A stretch of 64,000 nucleotides of DNA from Pararge aegeria (lineage: Eukaryota > Arthropoda > Insecta > Lepidoptera > Nymphalidae). Positions 54,401 through 64,000 of this stretch are shown here, one piece after another. Location: NCBI RefSeq assembly GCF_905163445.1, contig NC_053191.1, forward strand, positions 4,340,001 through 4,404,000. The letters are read 5' to 3'. The translations under genes and the position numbers were made by a program. The notes under the pieces were generated by a model. The model was not told where the DNA came from. It did no database searches and was given only the letters and a program-made list of their open reading frames with translations. Numbering within the stretch: the stretch's first letter is position 1; each line of letters starts with the position of its first letter.

Positions 54401-55530
54401 TGAGACGTTTTCAAGTATCGAATCACTGTAACATCAGAGTAGAATGGGACTTCTCCACCTAGTTTTAAAGCGTAACGTTGTTCAACCTTCTATCTGGGTC
54501 TAGTAGCAGAAATCTCTGTTAGAGTATTGAAGTTGCGACTGTAATATTAGTGGCATTGTTATTTATTATGGACAAAGACTACAAGCAATAAACACATTCT
54601 GTAATATGAAATTTGTGTTTTATTTTTCTTTTTCTATAAATCCCCTCGCTATTCTTCTATTTTTCCCATGAGCCGGCGGTAAAGTTGGAAACGGTCAACG
54701 GAATATACCTTCGTGTACTTTCTATGTCATTATTTTCCTGAAAATTTAAGATTTTATTGTGGTTTTTAATAAATAAAAAAGACATAAGCTTGTTCTTAGA
54801 TAGATATATAAATATAAACGAAAAAGAGAAGCTTCAAAAGTTTAATTTCGTCGTGTGTTTTTCATATTTTTTAGTTGTTTTAGTTTTAAATGTGTTTTCC
54901 TGGGACATAGTTATTTGTTCCATTCTATGGCTCTTTAATTAAACTTCTATGAAAAATCAAGAGGAAAAAGAACTAATCGACAACTCCACTTTCGCATATT
55001 TAATCTATGATTACATAATGCACGTAAATCATAGATGGGCGGATGTACGGTAGGGAAAAAAGCTAATTTTACACTTTCAAACAATAAATCGCAAATTCCC
55101 AACGCAGTTGAAACAGTGTTGCGATATGTGTAATTAAAAGTTGTGTTCGCAAATTGCAACGCAAACAGAACTATATCAGGGTTGAGCAAACACGCTACCC
55201 CAAACTGTCCGTATTGTTTGCGTTGTTAGCGGTCAAACAAACAAAAATGTTGGATCGTAACGAACCGGTAATCCGATTCCGAGTGGTCAGTTGTAAAGTT
55301 TCGATAGCAATCAACTGAGCCAACAGATATGTTTCGTGTGCAAACACTGGGGCAACCCTACTGTTTGCGATTGTTACTTAAGATGTTTATGCGGTCGATG
55401 CGGGCGCCTTTTTTTCTTTTATCCCTCCTATGATATTATTGTATTCTATTCAATTTGCCATAATACGTGTATTTGTTCTCGAAACTCGGGACAAAAACTT
55501 GTATGAGCAGTGCTCAATTAATGGTCCTGA
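51421..55530. other. Longest repeat-poor stretch; no supported gene
   Basis: Apart from a 'GTGACAGAGCTCGTCC' repeat scrap at 52555-52650 I recognise no transposon. 53440-53930 has even composition and recurring 'ACAAT'/'ATTGT' words, which may be non-coding regulatory DNA. No long frame or splice-supported exon is visible. Confidence 0.45.
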
Positions 55531-55534
55531 ACAT

Positions 55535-55850
55535 TAGGCTATAACTGCTTACTTCGGCTTCACTTTTTGGGGCCGAGTTCGAATCCCAACACGCACCTCT
55601 TACTTGTCTAAGTTATGTGTGTTTTAAGCAATTAAAAATATCAGTTGCTTCAATGGTAATGGAAAAGATCGTGAGGAAATCTGCGTGCCTGAGAGTTCTC
55701 AATAATGTTCTAAAAGGCGTATGGAGTGTACCAATCTGCATAAGCCAGCGTGGCGTATTATGGCCTAAACCTCCTTCTCATTGTAGGAGATGACTCCCAT
55801 CCTGTAGTCGGCCGGAAATGGATTTATGTGATGATGATGATGAGTCTTTA
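55535..55850 (+). mobile_element. SINE-C, near full length
   Basis: 'GAGTTCGAATCCCAACACGC' as B box, 'ATCGTGAGGAAATCTGCGTG', 'GCCAGCGTGGCGTATTATGG' and a (GATGAT)n end. Confidence 0.9.
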
Positions 55851-55864
55851 ACATAGAGGCATCG

Positions 55865-56095
55865 TTAAATTCAAAATTCAAATTCAAAATTTCTTTATTC
55901 ATGTAGGCCTATCACAGGCACTTATGAAGCGTTCATACATATTTGTTTACATAATTGTAACGGGATGGTGATAACTTCGTTCGCCAACTTAAATCTAAAG
56001 CTACGAGGGTTCCAAACGCGCCCTGGTCTAAGAAGAGCCCACAACAAACTTAGCCGGGTAAATTTATTTTTTTGTTATCACCGTTAGAGCCAGTT
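55865..56095 (-). mobile_element. LINE-F 3' end
   Basis: Starts with 'TCAAATTCAAAATTTC', contains 'CATGTAGGCCTATCACAGGC' and 'GCTACGAGGGTTCCAAACGC', and ends at 'GTTATCACCGTT'. 5' truncated. Confidence 0.85.
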
Positions 56096-56144
56096 ATGAT
56101 TAAAATTTTCTCAGATGAGCATTTTTTTAACCACAAGTTAGCCC

Positions 56145-56445
56145 TTGACTGCGAACTCACCTGGTGGTAAGTTGTGATGCAGTCTTAAATGGTAGTGCGT
56201 TGACCTGTGAGGCGTAGGTATGGCGAATGCAATGTTAAATCCATATCCCTAATCGGTATCTTCGTGGCATAGCACCAGAAAGCTAAACCATTCTTCTTTG
56301 TAACTAGCCACGGCCAAATCCTGCTTGCAGAGAAAATTCAGAAAGTTTAAATCCCCAAATTGACTCCTGTTGAGAATCAACCCCGGGACTTCCCCTTATA
56401 AGACAACAACGCTCACCATTGCGCCAGAGAGGTTGAAAACAGACC
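56145..56445 (-). mobile_element. SINE-B, near full length
   Basis: The - strand runs from 'CTCTCTGGCGCAATGG' through 'GGCCGTGGCTAGTTAC' to 'CCACCAGGTGAGTTCGC' and 'GTCAAGGGCTAACTTG'. Confidence 0.85.
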
Positions 56446-56989
56446 AAGGAATGGACGGACGGGTGAACAGATAGTCAGACGGACAGACAGACCTTCATCA
56501 GTCTAATGGGTGTATGGACGAACACACGGACTAACAATCAGACATAGTGACCGTCAGACAAATTATTGCTTGTTTACTAAGTAATCCTAAGTACCTAATT
56601 AGGTGCTTCATTATTAAAGTCTCTGCTAATGTTTCTAAACTATGTAAAGGATGAATCACATGCATGGTAGATGCAGGCTGCATACTCTTTTACCCGTTTT
56701 ACCCTACATTTAAAAGATTTCCCATTGCCCGCGTTTACCCCCGCCGTAAAGTGGGGTAATTCAGGTCCTTTCAACGGAAGGCCTTTACGCATTGCACGCT
56801 AATGGCTTCGTTTCCAACTATTTCTCTCTTTTGAACTGTGGTACATTCTAGATTGTCCTTCTAAATGTCACATTAGGTACAAGTAGGCATATAAAAAAAA
56901 GAGTCAGATGAGTAGTTTCCCTCAGCTCGTTGAAAATTTTTTTTGATGTGAAACCTTTTTGAAACGGTTTTCAAATATAGATTTCAATA

Positions 56990-57140
56990 TAGGATCTGTT
57001 TGGTGTGGAGTATCAGTATTGAAGAAATTATAAATAACACCATATAGATTCTCCTGCTTTTCGCGGAGTATTGCAAATTAAGCTTAATTTCACGGAATTC
57101 CGCAAAGTAACGCCTGCTTCTATCCAATACGGTTTTCAAA
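56990..57140 (+). mobile_element. Unknown repeat, uninterrupted copy
   Basis: Matches 31390-31430 plus 31574-31675 (inverted) as one block: 'TTTGGTGTGGAGTATC', 'CTCCTGCTTTTCGCGGAGT', 'GCAAATTAAGCTTAATTTC' and 'AGTAACGCCTGCTTC'. Nearby 57232-57262 has a GTACAGT microsatellite. Confidence 0.75.
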
Positions 57141-57629
57141 AGCAAAATGGTTTCTTTGGGGAACTGTTTATAGACGGAGTCTTACATGTTTTGATTACGA
57201 TTAAAATTCTTACCTTTTGCACCTACTACAGGGTACAGTGTACAGTGTACAGGGTAAAGGCTACGGTAAAAAGAAACTGTTATTCGATAAATTTTGATGC
57301 ATATTTTTACGTAGATGTTTTTAACTTAACTACCTACTCAGTCTTTCAGCCTACTAAGAAGTTATGAGCTTCAATATAATTGGAAAACCCTCGTTATATG
57401 TGTGCGCTAATTCCTCAAGAAATAGGGTTCAAATTAAACGTTTTATAAAAGTCGATCTATATTTGGAAGGAGATTGATCGTAGTAGAGGCATTTCTGAAT
57501 ACCACTTCATTGGGTCTGATTAAACTCAACTTTATAATAGTGTGTAAAGGTTAATGGGCGAAGCATTGAATTTAAAATAAAAGGTAAGCATTAAATACTT
57601 ATTCATAGTGCAAAAAGTGAACAAGCTGT

Positions 57630-57905
57630 GAAGGCGCAGTAGGTAGGAGCTCGACTTCACTTTCGGGGGGCAGAGTTCGAATCCCATCACACACCTCTTA
57701 CTTTTCTAAGTTATGAATAATAATATGGTGAAGGAAAACATCGTGAGGAAACCTGCATGCCAGACAGTTCTACATAATGTTCTCAAAGGTATGTGGAGTC
57801 CACCAACTGGCCAGCGTGGTGGACTAGGGCCTTAACCCTTTCTCATTGTGGGAGGAAACCCGTGCTGTAGTGGACCGGTAATGGATTGATATGATGATGA
57901 TGATA
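57630..57905 (+). mobile_element. SINE-C with internal deletion
   Basis: 'GTAGGTAGGAGCTCGACTTC', 'AGAGTTCGAATCCCATCAC', 'GGTGAAGGAAAACATCGTGA' and a 'GATATGATGATGATGAT' end. About 30 bp are missing after 'CTAAGTTATG', and 'ATCCGCACTGG' is shortened. Confidence 0.9.
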
Positions 57906-57959
57906 AAAGAGTCTACACATCCAAAAGCAACCTGGCTCGGTGTTGGCTACTTGACGATT

Positions 57960-58110
57960 TTATGTCACCGATATATAAACAACTGCCTCGTTGGTCTAGT
58001 ATTTTGTGTGTTTAACTACGGATCACGGGTTGCTAGTTTAAAAACCACATACGTTGGTTCTACTCTTGTGGTCGATCACGCGGCACAAGAGTTGAATAAT
58101 TTTATAAGTG
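57960..58110 (+). mobile_element. Other SINE-like head
   Basis: 'CTGCCTCGTTGGTCTAGTA' and 'TAACTACGGATCACGGG' resemble a further tRNA-derived head in Lepidoptera; its B box is degraded. Single copy in this window. Confidence 0.4.
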
Positions 58111-58160
58111 TTTTTACCTAAACTTGGAGGAAATATCAATATTATAAATGAAAAAATGCC

Positions 58161-58946
58161 TGGATTTTAGAAAGAGTTTAATGGATAACTCTAAGATGGA
58201 TGAGAGGATGGTTTGTTTTTGTATGAAGTGCGAGGAAATTGGTATTGTAAGTCAACAAGAAGCATTGACCGATTTGAGATTGATTCTACAGACATTTTAC
58301 TGCTTTTTTTAAAAATCAAATTAAATATCAACAAATTTTTTAGTTATAAGTATATATGTAGGTATATTATTCATAAAATTATTCATCAGTTATATTAGTA
58401 CCCATAACACAAGCTACGCTTTCTTTGGAACTGGATTGCAATGTGTGTATTGTCGTATTTATTTATTTATTTAAAAAATGTTGCATAAGGGTGGACAGGA
58501 AAGAGGTGGTTTTGCAGGTTAAAAAGTCTATATTCAGAATGCTGGCAATTCATAAATTTATTCGTTTAGTAAATGTTTATAAGTTAGTAATTTTGGTTTC
58601 CTTTACCTACTGTATAATTCAGCGAAGATCGTAGTCCAGCGCAAACCTCGTCGATAAAAAAGGAGCAAAGCTGGAATGCGAAATCTCGACATGACTTTGA
58701 ATGTAAAATTGATATGGGAATGGGACGTATTTATCCGCCTACCGAGTGCATCTTATTTATGATAGCTAGTGTGGTGGCGCTGGCGCAAGCCTGATTGAAA
58801 TGGATTTTAGAAAGAGTTTAATGGATTATACTAAGATGGACGGTTTGTTTTTGTATGAATTGCGAGGAAATTGGCATTGTAAGTCAATCATTGACTCAAA
58901 TCAATGAAACATTGACCGATTTGAGTTTGGCTCTACTGACATTTAC
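58161..58946. repeat. Duplicated ~140 bp segment with SINE-A between
   Basis: 58161-58300 and 58801-58946 share 'TGGATTTTAGAAAGAGTTTA', 'GGTTTGTTTTTGTATGAA', 'GCGAGGAAATTGG' and 'CATTGACCGATTTGAG'. The second copy lacks 'ATGAGAGGAT' and has an extra 'TCATTGACTCAAATCAATG'-type piece. A 5'-truncated SINE-A lies at 58343-58473. Confidence 0.85.
58343..58473 (+). mobile_element. SINE-A, 5' truncated
   Basis: 'TATTATTCATAAAATTATTC', 'AGTACCCATAACACAAGC' and 'ACTGGATTGCAATGTGTG' in order, ending in (ATTT)n. Confidence 0.82.
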
Positions 58947-59339
58947 AATTACTATAAGACACAGATTATAGCGTGAAGCTTAATCCGACGGTGTGACCTC
59001 GAATTTCCTCTATAGTCTATGCATCCTATACAAACTAAAAGCCAAAAGTATATGACCTACCGGCTACCTTATCACTGACATTTGTCGAGTGCATTAAAAG
59101 GGCCCAGTGTAATTAAATGGAGAGAGAAATTTAGGTAAACAGAGCATAAAAGTAAAAGCTCGGCCGTACGATTATACAATAAAAGAGGGGAAGCAAGAAT
59201 AGCTGTGCCAAATATCTCTTTCAGGGGTGGCGAATCTTTGTAAATAAACAGATGTCTAGATTTATCTCAAAAATATTTATACTAAATGTTAATAGGATCA
59301 TTAACTCGTCATCATATTTTAATCGTCAGACGAAGTAAA

Positions 59340-59640
59340 GACGACGTCAGTGGCACAACGGTGAGCGCTAAGAATTTAAGTAAGACGTCCCGGGTTTTAA
59401 TAAATTCCCATATTACCCCTGCCGGGAAGAGGTAATATGGGAATTTATTACTTCTGAATTTTCTCTGGCCTGGTCTGTTGAGAGGCTTGGCCGTGGCTAG
59501 TTACCACCATACAGACAAAGACGTCCCGCTAAGCGATTTAATGTTCCGGTGCGATGACGCGTAGAAACCAATTAGGGGTATGACTACTATACTCCCTAAC
59601 AGTTAAGCCGCTGCCATCTTAAACTGCATCATCATTTCAG
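59340..59640 (+). mobile_element. SINE-B with a 20 bp snap-back hairpin
   Basis: Usual SINE-B blocks from 'AGTGGCACAACGGTGAGCG' to 'AAACTGCATCATCATTTCAG'. Inside, 59398-59417 is an exact reverse complement of 59431-59450 with a 13-nt spacer. The B box 'GGTTCGAT' is replaced by this structure. Confidence 0.9.
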
Positions 59641-59799
59641 TAAGTAGATGCTATAAAATGGGAAAAGCCTTTTCAGTTATAATAAAAATCCATTGCTGTG
59701 TCAGTTTGAATTAGTCAGTGAGTCAGTTTTTTATTAAAATTTATATTTATGTTTATATACGTTTATATATTTTCAAATATATATGTATGCACATATATT

Positions 59800-59960
59800 T
59801 GCACTATCCCGCTCTTTTGCAGCTGGTCCTTACTGCCAGAGGTTGCCTATAAGACCATAAGGCCGCCTTTGCATGCCTACAATTTTCATATTCTTTTATT
59901 TTACCTATGTATATTTTGATGTTTGTGTGCACTAAGTTTGTTATGGTAATGAAACCCGTT
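59800..59960 (+). mobile_element. LINE-E tail
   Basis: 'CAGAGGTTGCCTATAAGACC' and 'ATAAGGCCGCCTTTGCATGC', followed by an AT-rich end. Confidence 0.7.
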
Positions 59961-60054
59961 TCAAAGAAACATCATTATTATGTTAAAAAGCACCTCAAGT
60001 CTTGTCTGAAGATTATAGAAAAAGATTTATTAAAAAAAGTGTTCCACAACCCTG

Positions 60055-60145
60055 CTCTACGTCATTATGGCGCTAGGCGGAAGTGACGTCGGCCGTTGCG
60101 GCGCGTGCGTTACAAATCACTACTTTACAACTTCCGATATCCCCA
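60055..60145. promoter_or_regulatory. GC-rich patch with ETS/CRE-type sites
   Basis: 'CTACGTCATTATGGCGC', 'GCGGAAGTGACGTCGGCC' and 'ACAACTTCCGATATC' lie within 90 bp. This resembles the patch at 48755-48850 in motif content and GC level. No transcript can be assigned. Confidence 0.35.
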
Positions 60146-60149
60146 GTCG

Positions 60150-61165
60150 ATCTTTGACAATGGAGATAGAAGGACGCGCAGAAAAAAACTGGCAAAATCA
60201 TAAAATGCGTCCTCTAATAGTCTAGGGACACGCGTCGTTGCCGACTTGTAATAGTCGGGATGATGTTATGAAATTAATAATTTGTCTTCGCAAAAGAGGG
60301 TGAGACCCTTTGCATTTGGCGACAATAAAATAATTTCGGTTTGCACAAAATTTGTTTGATAAAATTATGAAGAACGTAAAGTTTTGATTTTTGGTTCGAA
60401 TTGCTTGAACAACGAGGTTTTAAGGGGATATTTGCGTGAGCATTAACATGAGTAAATGTTAAAATAAATAGGTACCTGCACGGAAATAATACAAGGTATA
60501 GATAGGTTTTACTTTTTAAACACACGTAGATTTACTTAAATCTGAATCTTGAATTATTGTGAAGATCTATTAAGTTTGTTAATGATTTTCGACAACAAAA
60601 TTTGGAATGAGGGCCTATATTTTTTCCGTACTTGAAAAGCCCACTACCTGTCACTCACTTAATTTTGTATCTCATTCTTATCCTGACCCACTATGAACTC
60701 GACGAGGACATGAATATTGGAATAAAGTGGAGGTCTATGTCGAAATCAATGTAACAAAATGAGTTGCACAGATAAGCAAAGACCGAGCTTTGCGCTAGGG
60801 TCAAAACCTTTACCTAAATATACCTGTCCAAGTCAGTTTACCGCTTTGCCAAATGGGTGCAAAAGTTATATATAGCTATCTAAAACATACTATAGGTACA
60901 CACCAAAACGCACTACTGAATTGTTTTTTTTTTTGTTTTTTTATCTTGTCTTTTGTTGCTATAGAAAGTGTGGCCTCCTGTATTTTGATGCTTACTTGGA
61001 GCTCCACAACATTTATCATTTACTATGTAAATAACGATATAAACGTATTTATCTAAGTATGTATTATTATGACAACGCGCTTTGCTCACAAGGTACTTGT
61101 GCTGCCAGCTGCTCAAAGCTTGGGTCTCGAGCAGCTGGAATGGTTTTCCCGCAGAATAATACCTT
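60150..61165. other. No gene or recognised repeat
   Basis: AT-rich DNA without supported features. Confidence 0.4.
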
Positions 61166-61171
61166 TATGTA

Positions 61172-61615
61172 CACTCTAAAAAAAAATTGGTTATTCCTAA
61201 CAAGATAGTGATTGTTGTGATCAAGCATCTTGATTCCATACGAGCCTAACAAGAACATAGATACATCAAATAAGATGATAATGATTGTTTATCATAATTC
61301 AATGGACTGGGCAACTGTATTGCTCCTATTATTGTTACTTAACTAAGGCATATTCTTAACTGATTCAATTTACGTACTTGTTTAAGCTAAATAATTAAAA
61401 ATGATTTAATCATACAAAGAAGTAAATAATAATAGAAACAACGTATTTATTTGTTAGAATCAATGAACATACCTACATTGTTAGCTCAACCTATAATGAA
61501 CTTGCTGCTATAACTAATCAGCTTTTGTTGTTATGTTTATTATCATAATTTTTATAATTTATATAACGTCAACTAAGAGAAAATCTCTCTTAGTTGGCTT
61601 TCTTTTTTTAGAGTG
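61172..61615. mobile_element. Mariner-like MITE with TA duplication
   Basis: 444 bp with terminal inverted repeats 'CACTCTAAAAAAA', flanked on both sides by TA (61170-61171 and 61616-61617). A subterminal hairpin 'AACTAAGAGAAAATCTCTC' plus 'TTAGTT' lies at the right end. There is no transposase frame, so movement would need an enzyme supplied elsewhere. Confidence 0.85.
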
Positions 61616-61689
61616 TATGAGTACCTATGTAGTTATTCGTATGTATGTTTTAAACAGTGTGCCCGACCTTCTCTTTTTCCTTTTTAGTT

Positions 61690-61840
61690 TTCCTAATCCT
61701 AAAGTTGCCTGGCAGAGATCGCTACTTAGCGCTAAGGACACCTTTGGTATCCTATTACATTCTGGAAGTGTTTTTTTTTTTTTTGTTTTTCCGAATTATG
61801 TGGTTTTCAAATAAAGAGTATAAATAAATAAATAAATAAT
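61690..61840 (+). mobile_element. LINE-E tail
   Basis: 'AAGTTGCCTGGCAGAGATCG', 'CTACTTAGCGCTAAGGAC' and 'AATTATGTGGTTTTCAAAT' with a (AATA)n end. Confidence 0.75.
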
Positions 61841-61924
61841 ATACCTACCCCAAACCGCACAGATGATATCAAAAGAGTCCCTGATCGAAGGCATAATGGC
61901 GTCCAATTAGGATATCCTCACAAA

Positions 61925-62106
61925 AGACTTCAGTAAGCATAGCTTGTGTTATGGGATAATATACATAAATACTTATAATATACAGATAAACACCCAGACA
62001 CTGGAAACAATCGTGTTCATAACACAAACATTTTCTACGCGTGAATCGAACCCACAACCTTGACTCAGAGAGCAGGGTCGCTTCGCACTGCGCCAATCAG
62101 CCGTCT
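61925..62106 (-). mobile_element. SINE-A with internal deletion
   Basis: Reads from 'AAGCATAGCTTGTGTTATGG' directly into 'ATAATATACATAAATACTT', then 'AAACACCCAGACACTGG' and the head complement 'CACTGCGCCAATCAGCCGTC'. The 3'-most 'TAGATGGCGATG' block is absent. Confidence 0.88.
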
Positions 62107-62109
62107 AAC

Positions 62110-63330
62110 TGATAAAAAGTGATAAAATTGGATATACTCTAAATACTTGAATTTATAGGTAAGGTAGCTACGGTTTCTTCCAATAAATTCAATCATTAAA
62201 ATTATACGTATTTTATGGCTACTTCGATTTTCTCTTCGCTAATCTAATCTCATTTTGTGTTTTAGAAATAATGATAGTTCTAAGTTTATGACCATTAATG
62301 GCATCATAAACTTTATCACTTGAATATAAAAGACCACTTCATAACATCCCAAATCAAATTTGACCCACAAATAAACAGAAGTAAATATAATAAATTTTAA
62401 ACGTATTAAATCGGATCCTTTGTTACTGTAACTTGGCAAATTTATCTAGGACTCCTTATGCTCTTTTATTACCTCCGCTTTATCCCATGATTTATAGGAG
62501 CCAGGGGGAGGGGAAGGGTCTTATTGAAATGGTAGTTCGCCACCCTAACTTTCCATGCACGTGTCAAGACACCCTTTCAGAGATCGGTAGGTTACGTGAA
62601 ATACAATAAATATTTGGACGACACGAAATAAATTTTATTTAAATAGATTTGTTTAGAAGGGAAGCTATGCTACACAAACGGAGATGTGTTGGGAGACTTC
62701 GTTGATGGGACAATTTGACAAATGAAATAATAAGTGACGACAGTTGTGGGAACGAAAACGTTTGTAATAAGTAACATGAAAAGAAAATTGTTTTGGAAAT
62801 TTTGTAGATAACTTTACCTACGTTTACAAATCTGCTTACTAGAGACGCAGTCCATGAAGTACCAATGAGTCTCTGACATTTGCTGTAAAAACATAATAGT
62901 GAGATATTTTCCAGTAGCATTCTCTTACCTAAAGGACTAATTTGACTCGTCATGACCTTCAAAAGTTACCATTCTGGTTGTGCTAAATGACAGACAAGAA
63001 AAACGAATCTTTGAATAACACCACGATTTAAGTAATCTGAAATTTCGGCGCTTTCATCTTTATTCTTCAGATACGAAAAATGCTAAGGTATCACCGTACA
63101 GCCGTCCATAGAGCAAAGTAAATTTGTCATCAATAAGTCATTCTATCAGCCGGTTGCTAACGTAGTGATTGTATATTCATTGTTGTTACATAATTGAGCA
63201 AAAATTAAAATATTGTGTTTATTTCATCATTGCTATCAAGTGTTAATTATATTTTTAATTGCATTTCGGAATAGTCAAGCAAAATTTAAAAGAGATATTT
63301 ATTGTACCGCCAGCCTGGTTTTTCTGCTAG
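62110..63330. other. No gene or recognised repeat
   Basis: AT-rich DNA; frames at 62239-62439 and 62639-62962 on the - strand show no domain. Confidence 0.4.
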
Positions 63331-63334
63331 ATGA

Positions 63335-63490
63335 TGAAGGAGGACATCGTGAGGAAACCTGCATGTGTGAGAGATCTCCATAATGGTCTCTAAGGCGTGA
63401 GATCTCTAAGTACCTATTCGCACTTGGCGGCGTGGTGGACTATGGCCTTAAGTATTCTCATTCTAAGACGAGACCCATGTCTTGTAGTGT
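63335..63490 (+). mobile_element. SINE-C 3' fragment, diverged
   Basis: 'ACATCGTGAGGAAACCTGCA', 'GGCGGCGTGGTGGACTATGG' and 'AGACGAGACCCATGTCTTG' in SINE-C order. Confidence 0.78.
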
Positions 63491-64000
63491 TTTTTTAACT
63501 TACAAATGTTAGATTGTGCCAAAATACTAACGTTTATTAATAAGTGAAAAAGTGTTTCGATTTCGAAAGTACTACAATATCGCTAAAGAACTCATGCTAA
63601 AGGTACAGAGATGTAGCAGTTACAAAGGAAATGCAGTTCCGAACATCAAAGTTTGCAAGCTGAGCGTGCATCTAGTAGAATTTATAAAAAAAATCCAATC
63701 ACCTAAGTGGGGTGGCCAAAGGGATGGAGACATCACGCGAGCGTCCACATATTTCATTTATACTATCCTACGCTAAACTAATGTAAGTGAAAATAGGCGG
63801 CGATTGTTTGGTAGCGTTTGCATAAAAATAGATAAACTCTATACTTAATGCTCAAAATTAAAAAAGGGATTACAAACGATGAATTAAATGCCAATTACAA
63901 TATAATAATAATAATAATAAGCTAGATTTAAATCCATACAAAGTGATTGAAGATCATTAAAACTAACAATAATGAGAATCTATTAAATTATTATGATTGG
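63491..64000. other. Window end, no supported gene
   Basis: A 74-codon frame at 63552-63776 has no recognisable domain. An (ATA)n run lies at 63901-63920. Confidence 0.4.

Noticed and set aside
57891..58121. 76-codon frame starting Met-Met-Met-Met
   Set aside because: The run of Met is the GATGATGAT tail of SINE-C and the rest is a SINE-like head.
1..64000. A novel defence or biosynthetic gene cluster
   Set aside because: Apart from the two ADGF genes there are no intact coding regions; the rest is non-coding repeats and unassigned AT-rich DNA, so no multi-gene system can be supported.

Overview
The window looks like nuclear DNA of a moth or butterfly (Lepidoptera). It is AT-rich and carries many short interspersed repeats with RNA polymerase III type heads, several LINE 3' ends, and Helitron ends of the kind found across lepidopteran genomes. 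The exact species cannot be read from the sequence. There is no bacterial or viral signature.

Only two protein genes are convincing. Both encode secreted adenosine deaminases of the ADGF/ADA2 (CECR1) family: ADGF-1 at 4016-5530 (+) and ADGF-2 at 11981-13492 (-). Each is a single uninterrupted coding exon with its own signal peptide and an apparently complete set of metal-binding and catalytic motifs. They face each other tail to tail across about 6.5 kb of repeat-filled DNA and look like an old local duplicate pair. ADGF-2 has a clear TATA box plus initiator giving a 68-nt unspliced leader. They would deaminate extracellular adenosine to inosine.

Nearly everything else is transposon debris. 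I use working labels. SINE-A is a tRNA-like head ending in a 'TAGATGGCGATG' block. SINE-B has a 'TGGCGCAACGG' head. SINE-C has a 'GATAGCCCAGTGG' head and a GATGAT tail. LINE-E is a LINE 3' end carrying 'AAGCGATAAGGCCGCC'. LINE-F is a LINE 3' end carrying 'CGTTTGGAACCCTCGTAGC'. LINE-G is a LINE 3' end carrying 'CCGGCAAGAAACTCAGCAG'. RTE-like marks fragments of an endonuclease/reverse-transcriptase LINE. There are also non-autonomous Helitrons, one hAT-like MITE and one TA-flanked mariner-like MITE.

Layout: 1-3.5 kb is LINE and SINE fragments, an old tandem duplication and an RTE-like 5' end. 3.5-13.6 kb is the ADGF pair and the repeats between them. 13.6-31 kb is dense nested SINE/LINE/Helitron material, including a Helitron inserted exactly at an A/T step of a SINE. 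31-46.5 kb is more of the same, with a three-copy SINE-C cluster and three Helitrons. 46.5-49 kb is repeat-poor with two promoter-like GC-rich patches. 49.1-50.3 kb is a 43-45 bp minisatellite split by a LINE fragment. 51-55.5 kb is largely unique. 55.5-64 kb is again repeats, with a third promoter-like GC-rich patch near 60.1 kb and a complete MITE at 61.2 kb. I found no clear candidate for a new biological system. The best leads are the ADGF pair, several nearly perfect palindromes, and nested insertions whose boundaries can be read to the base.
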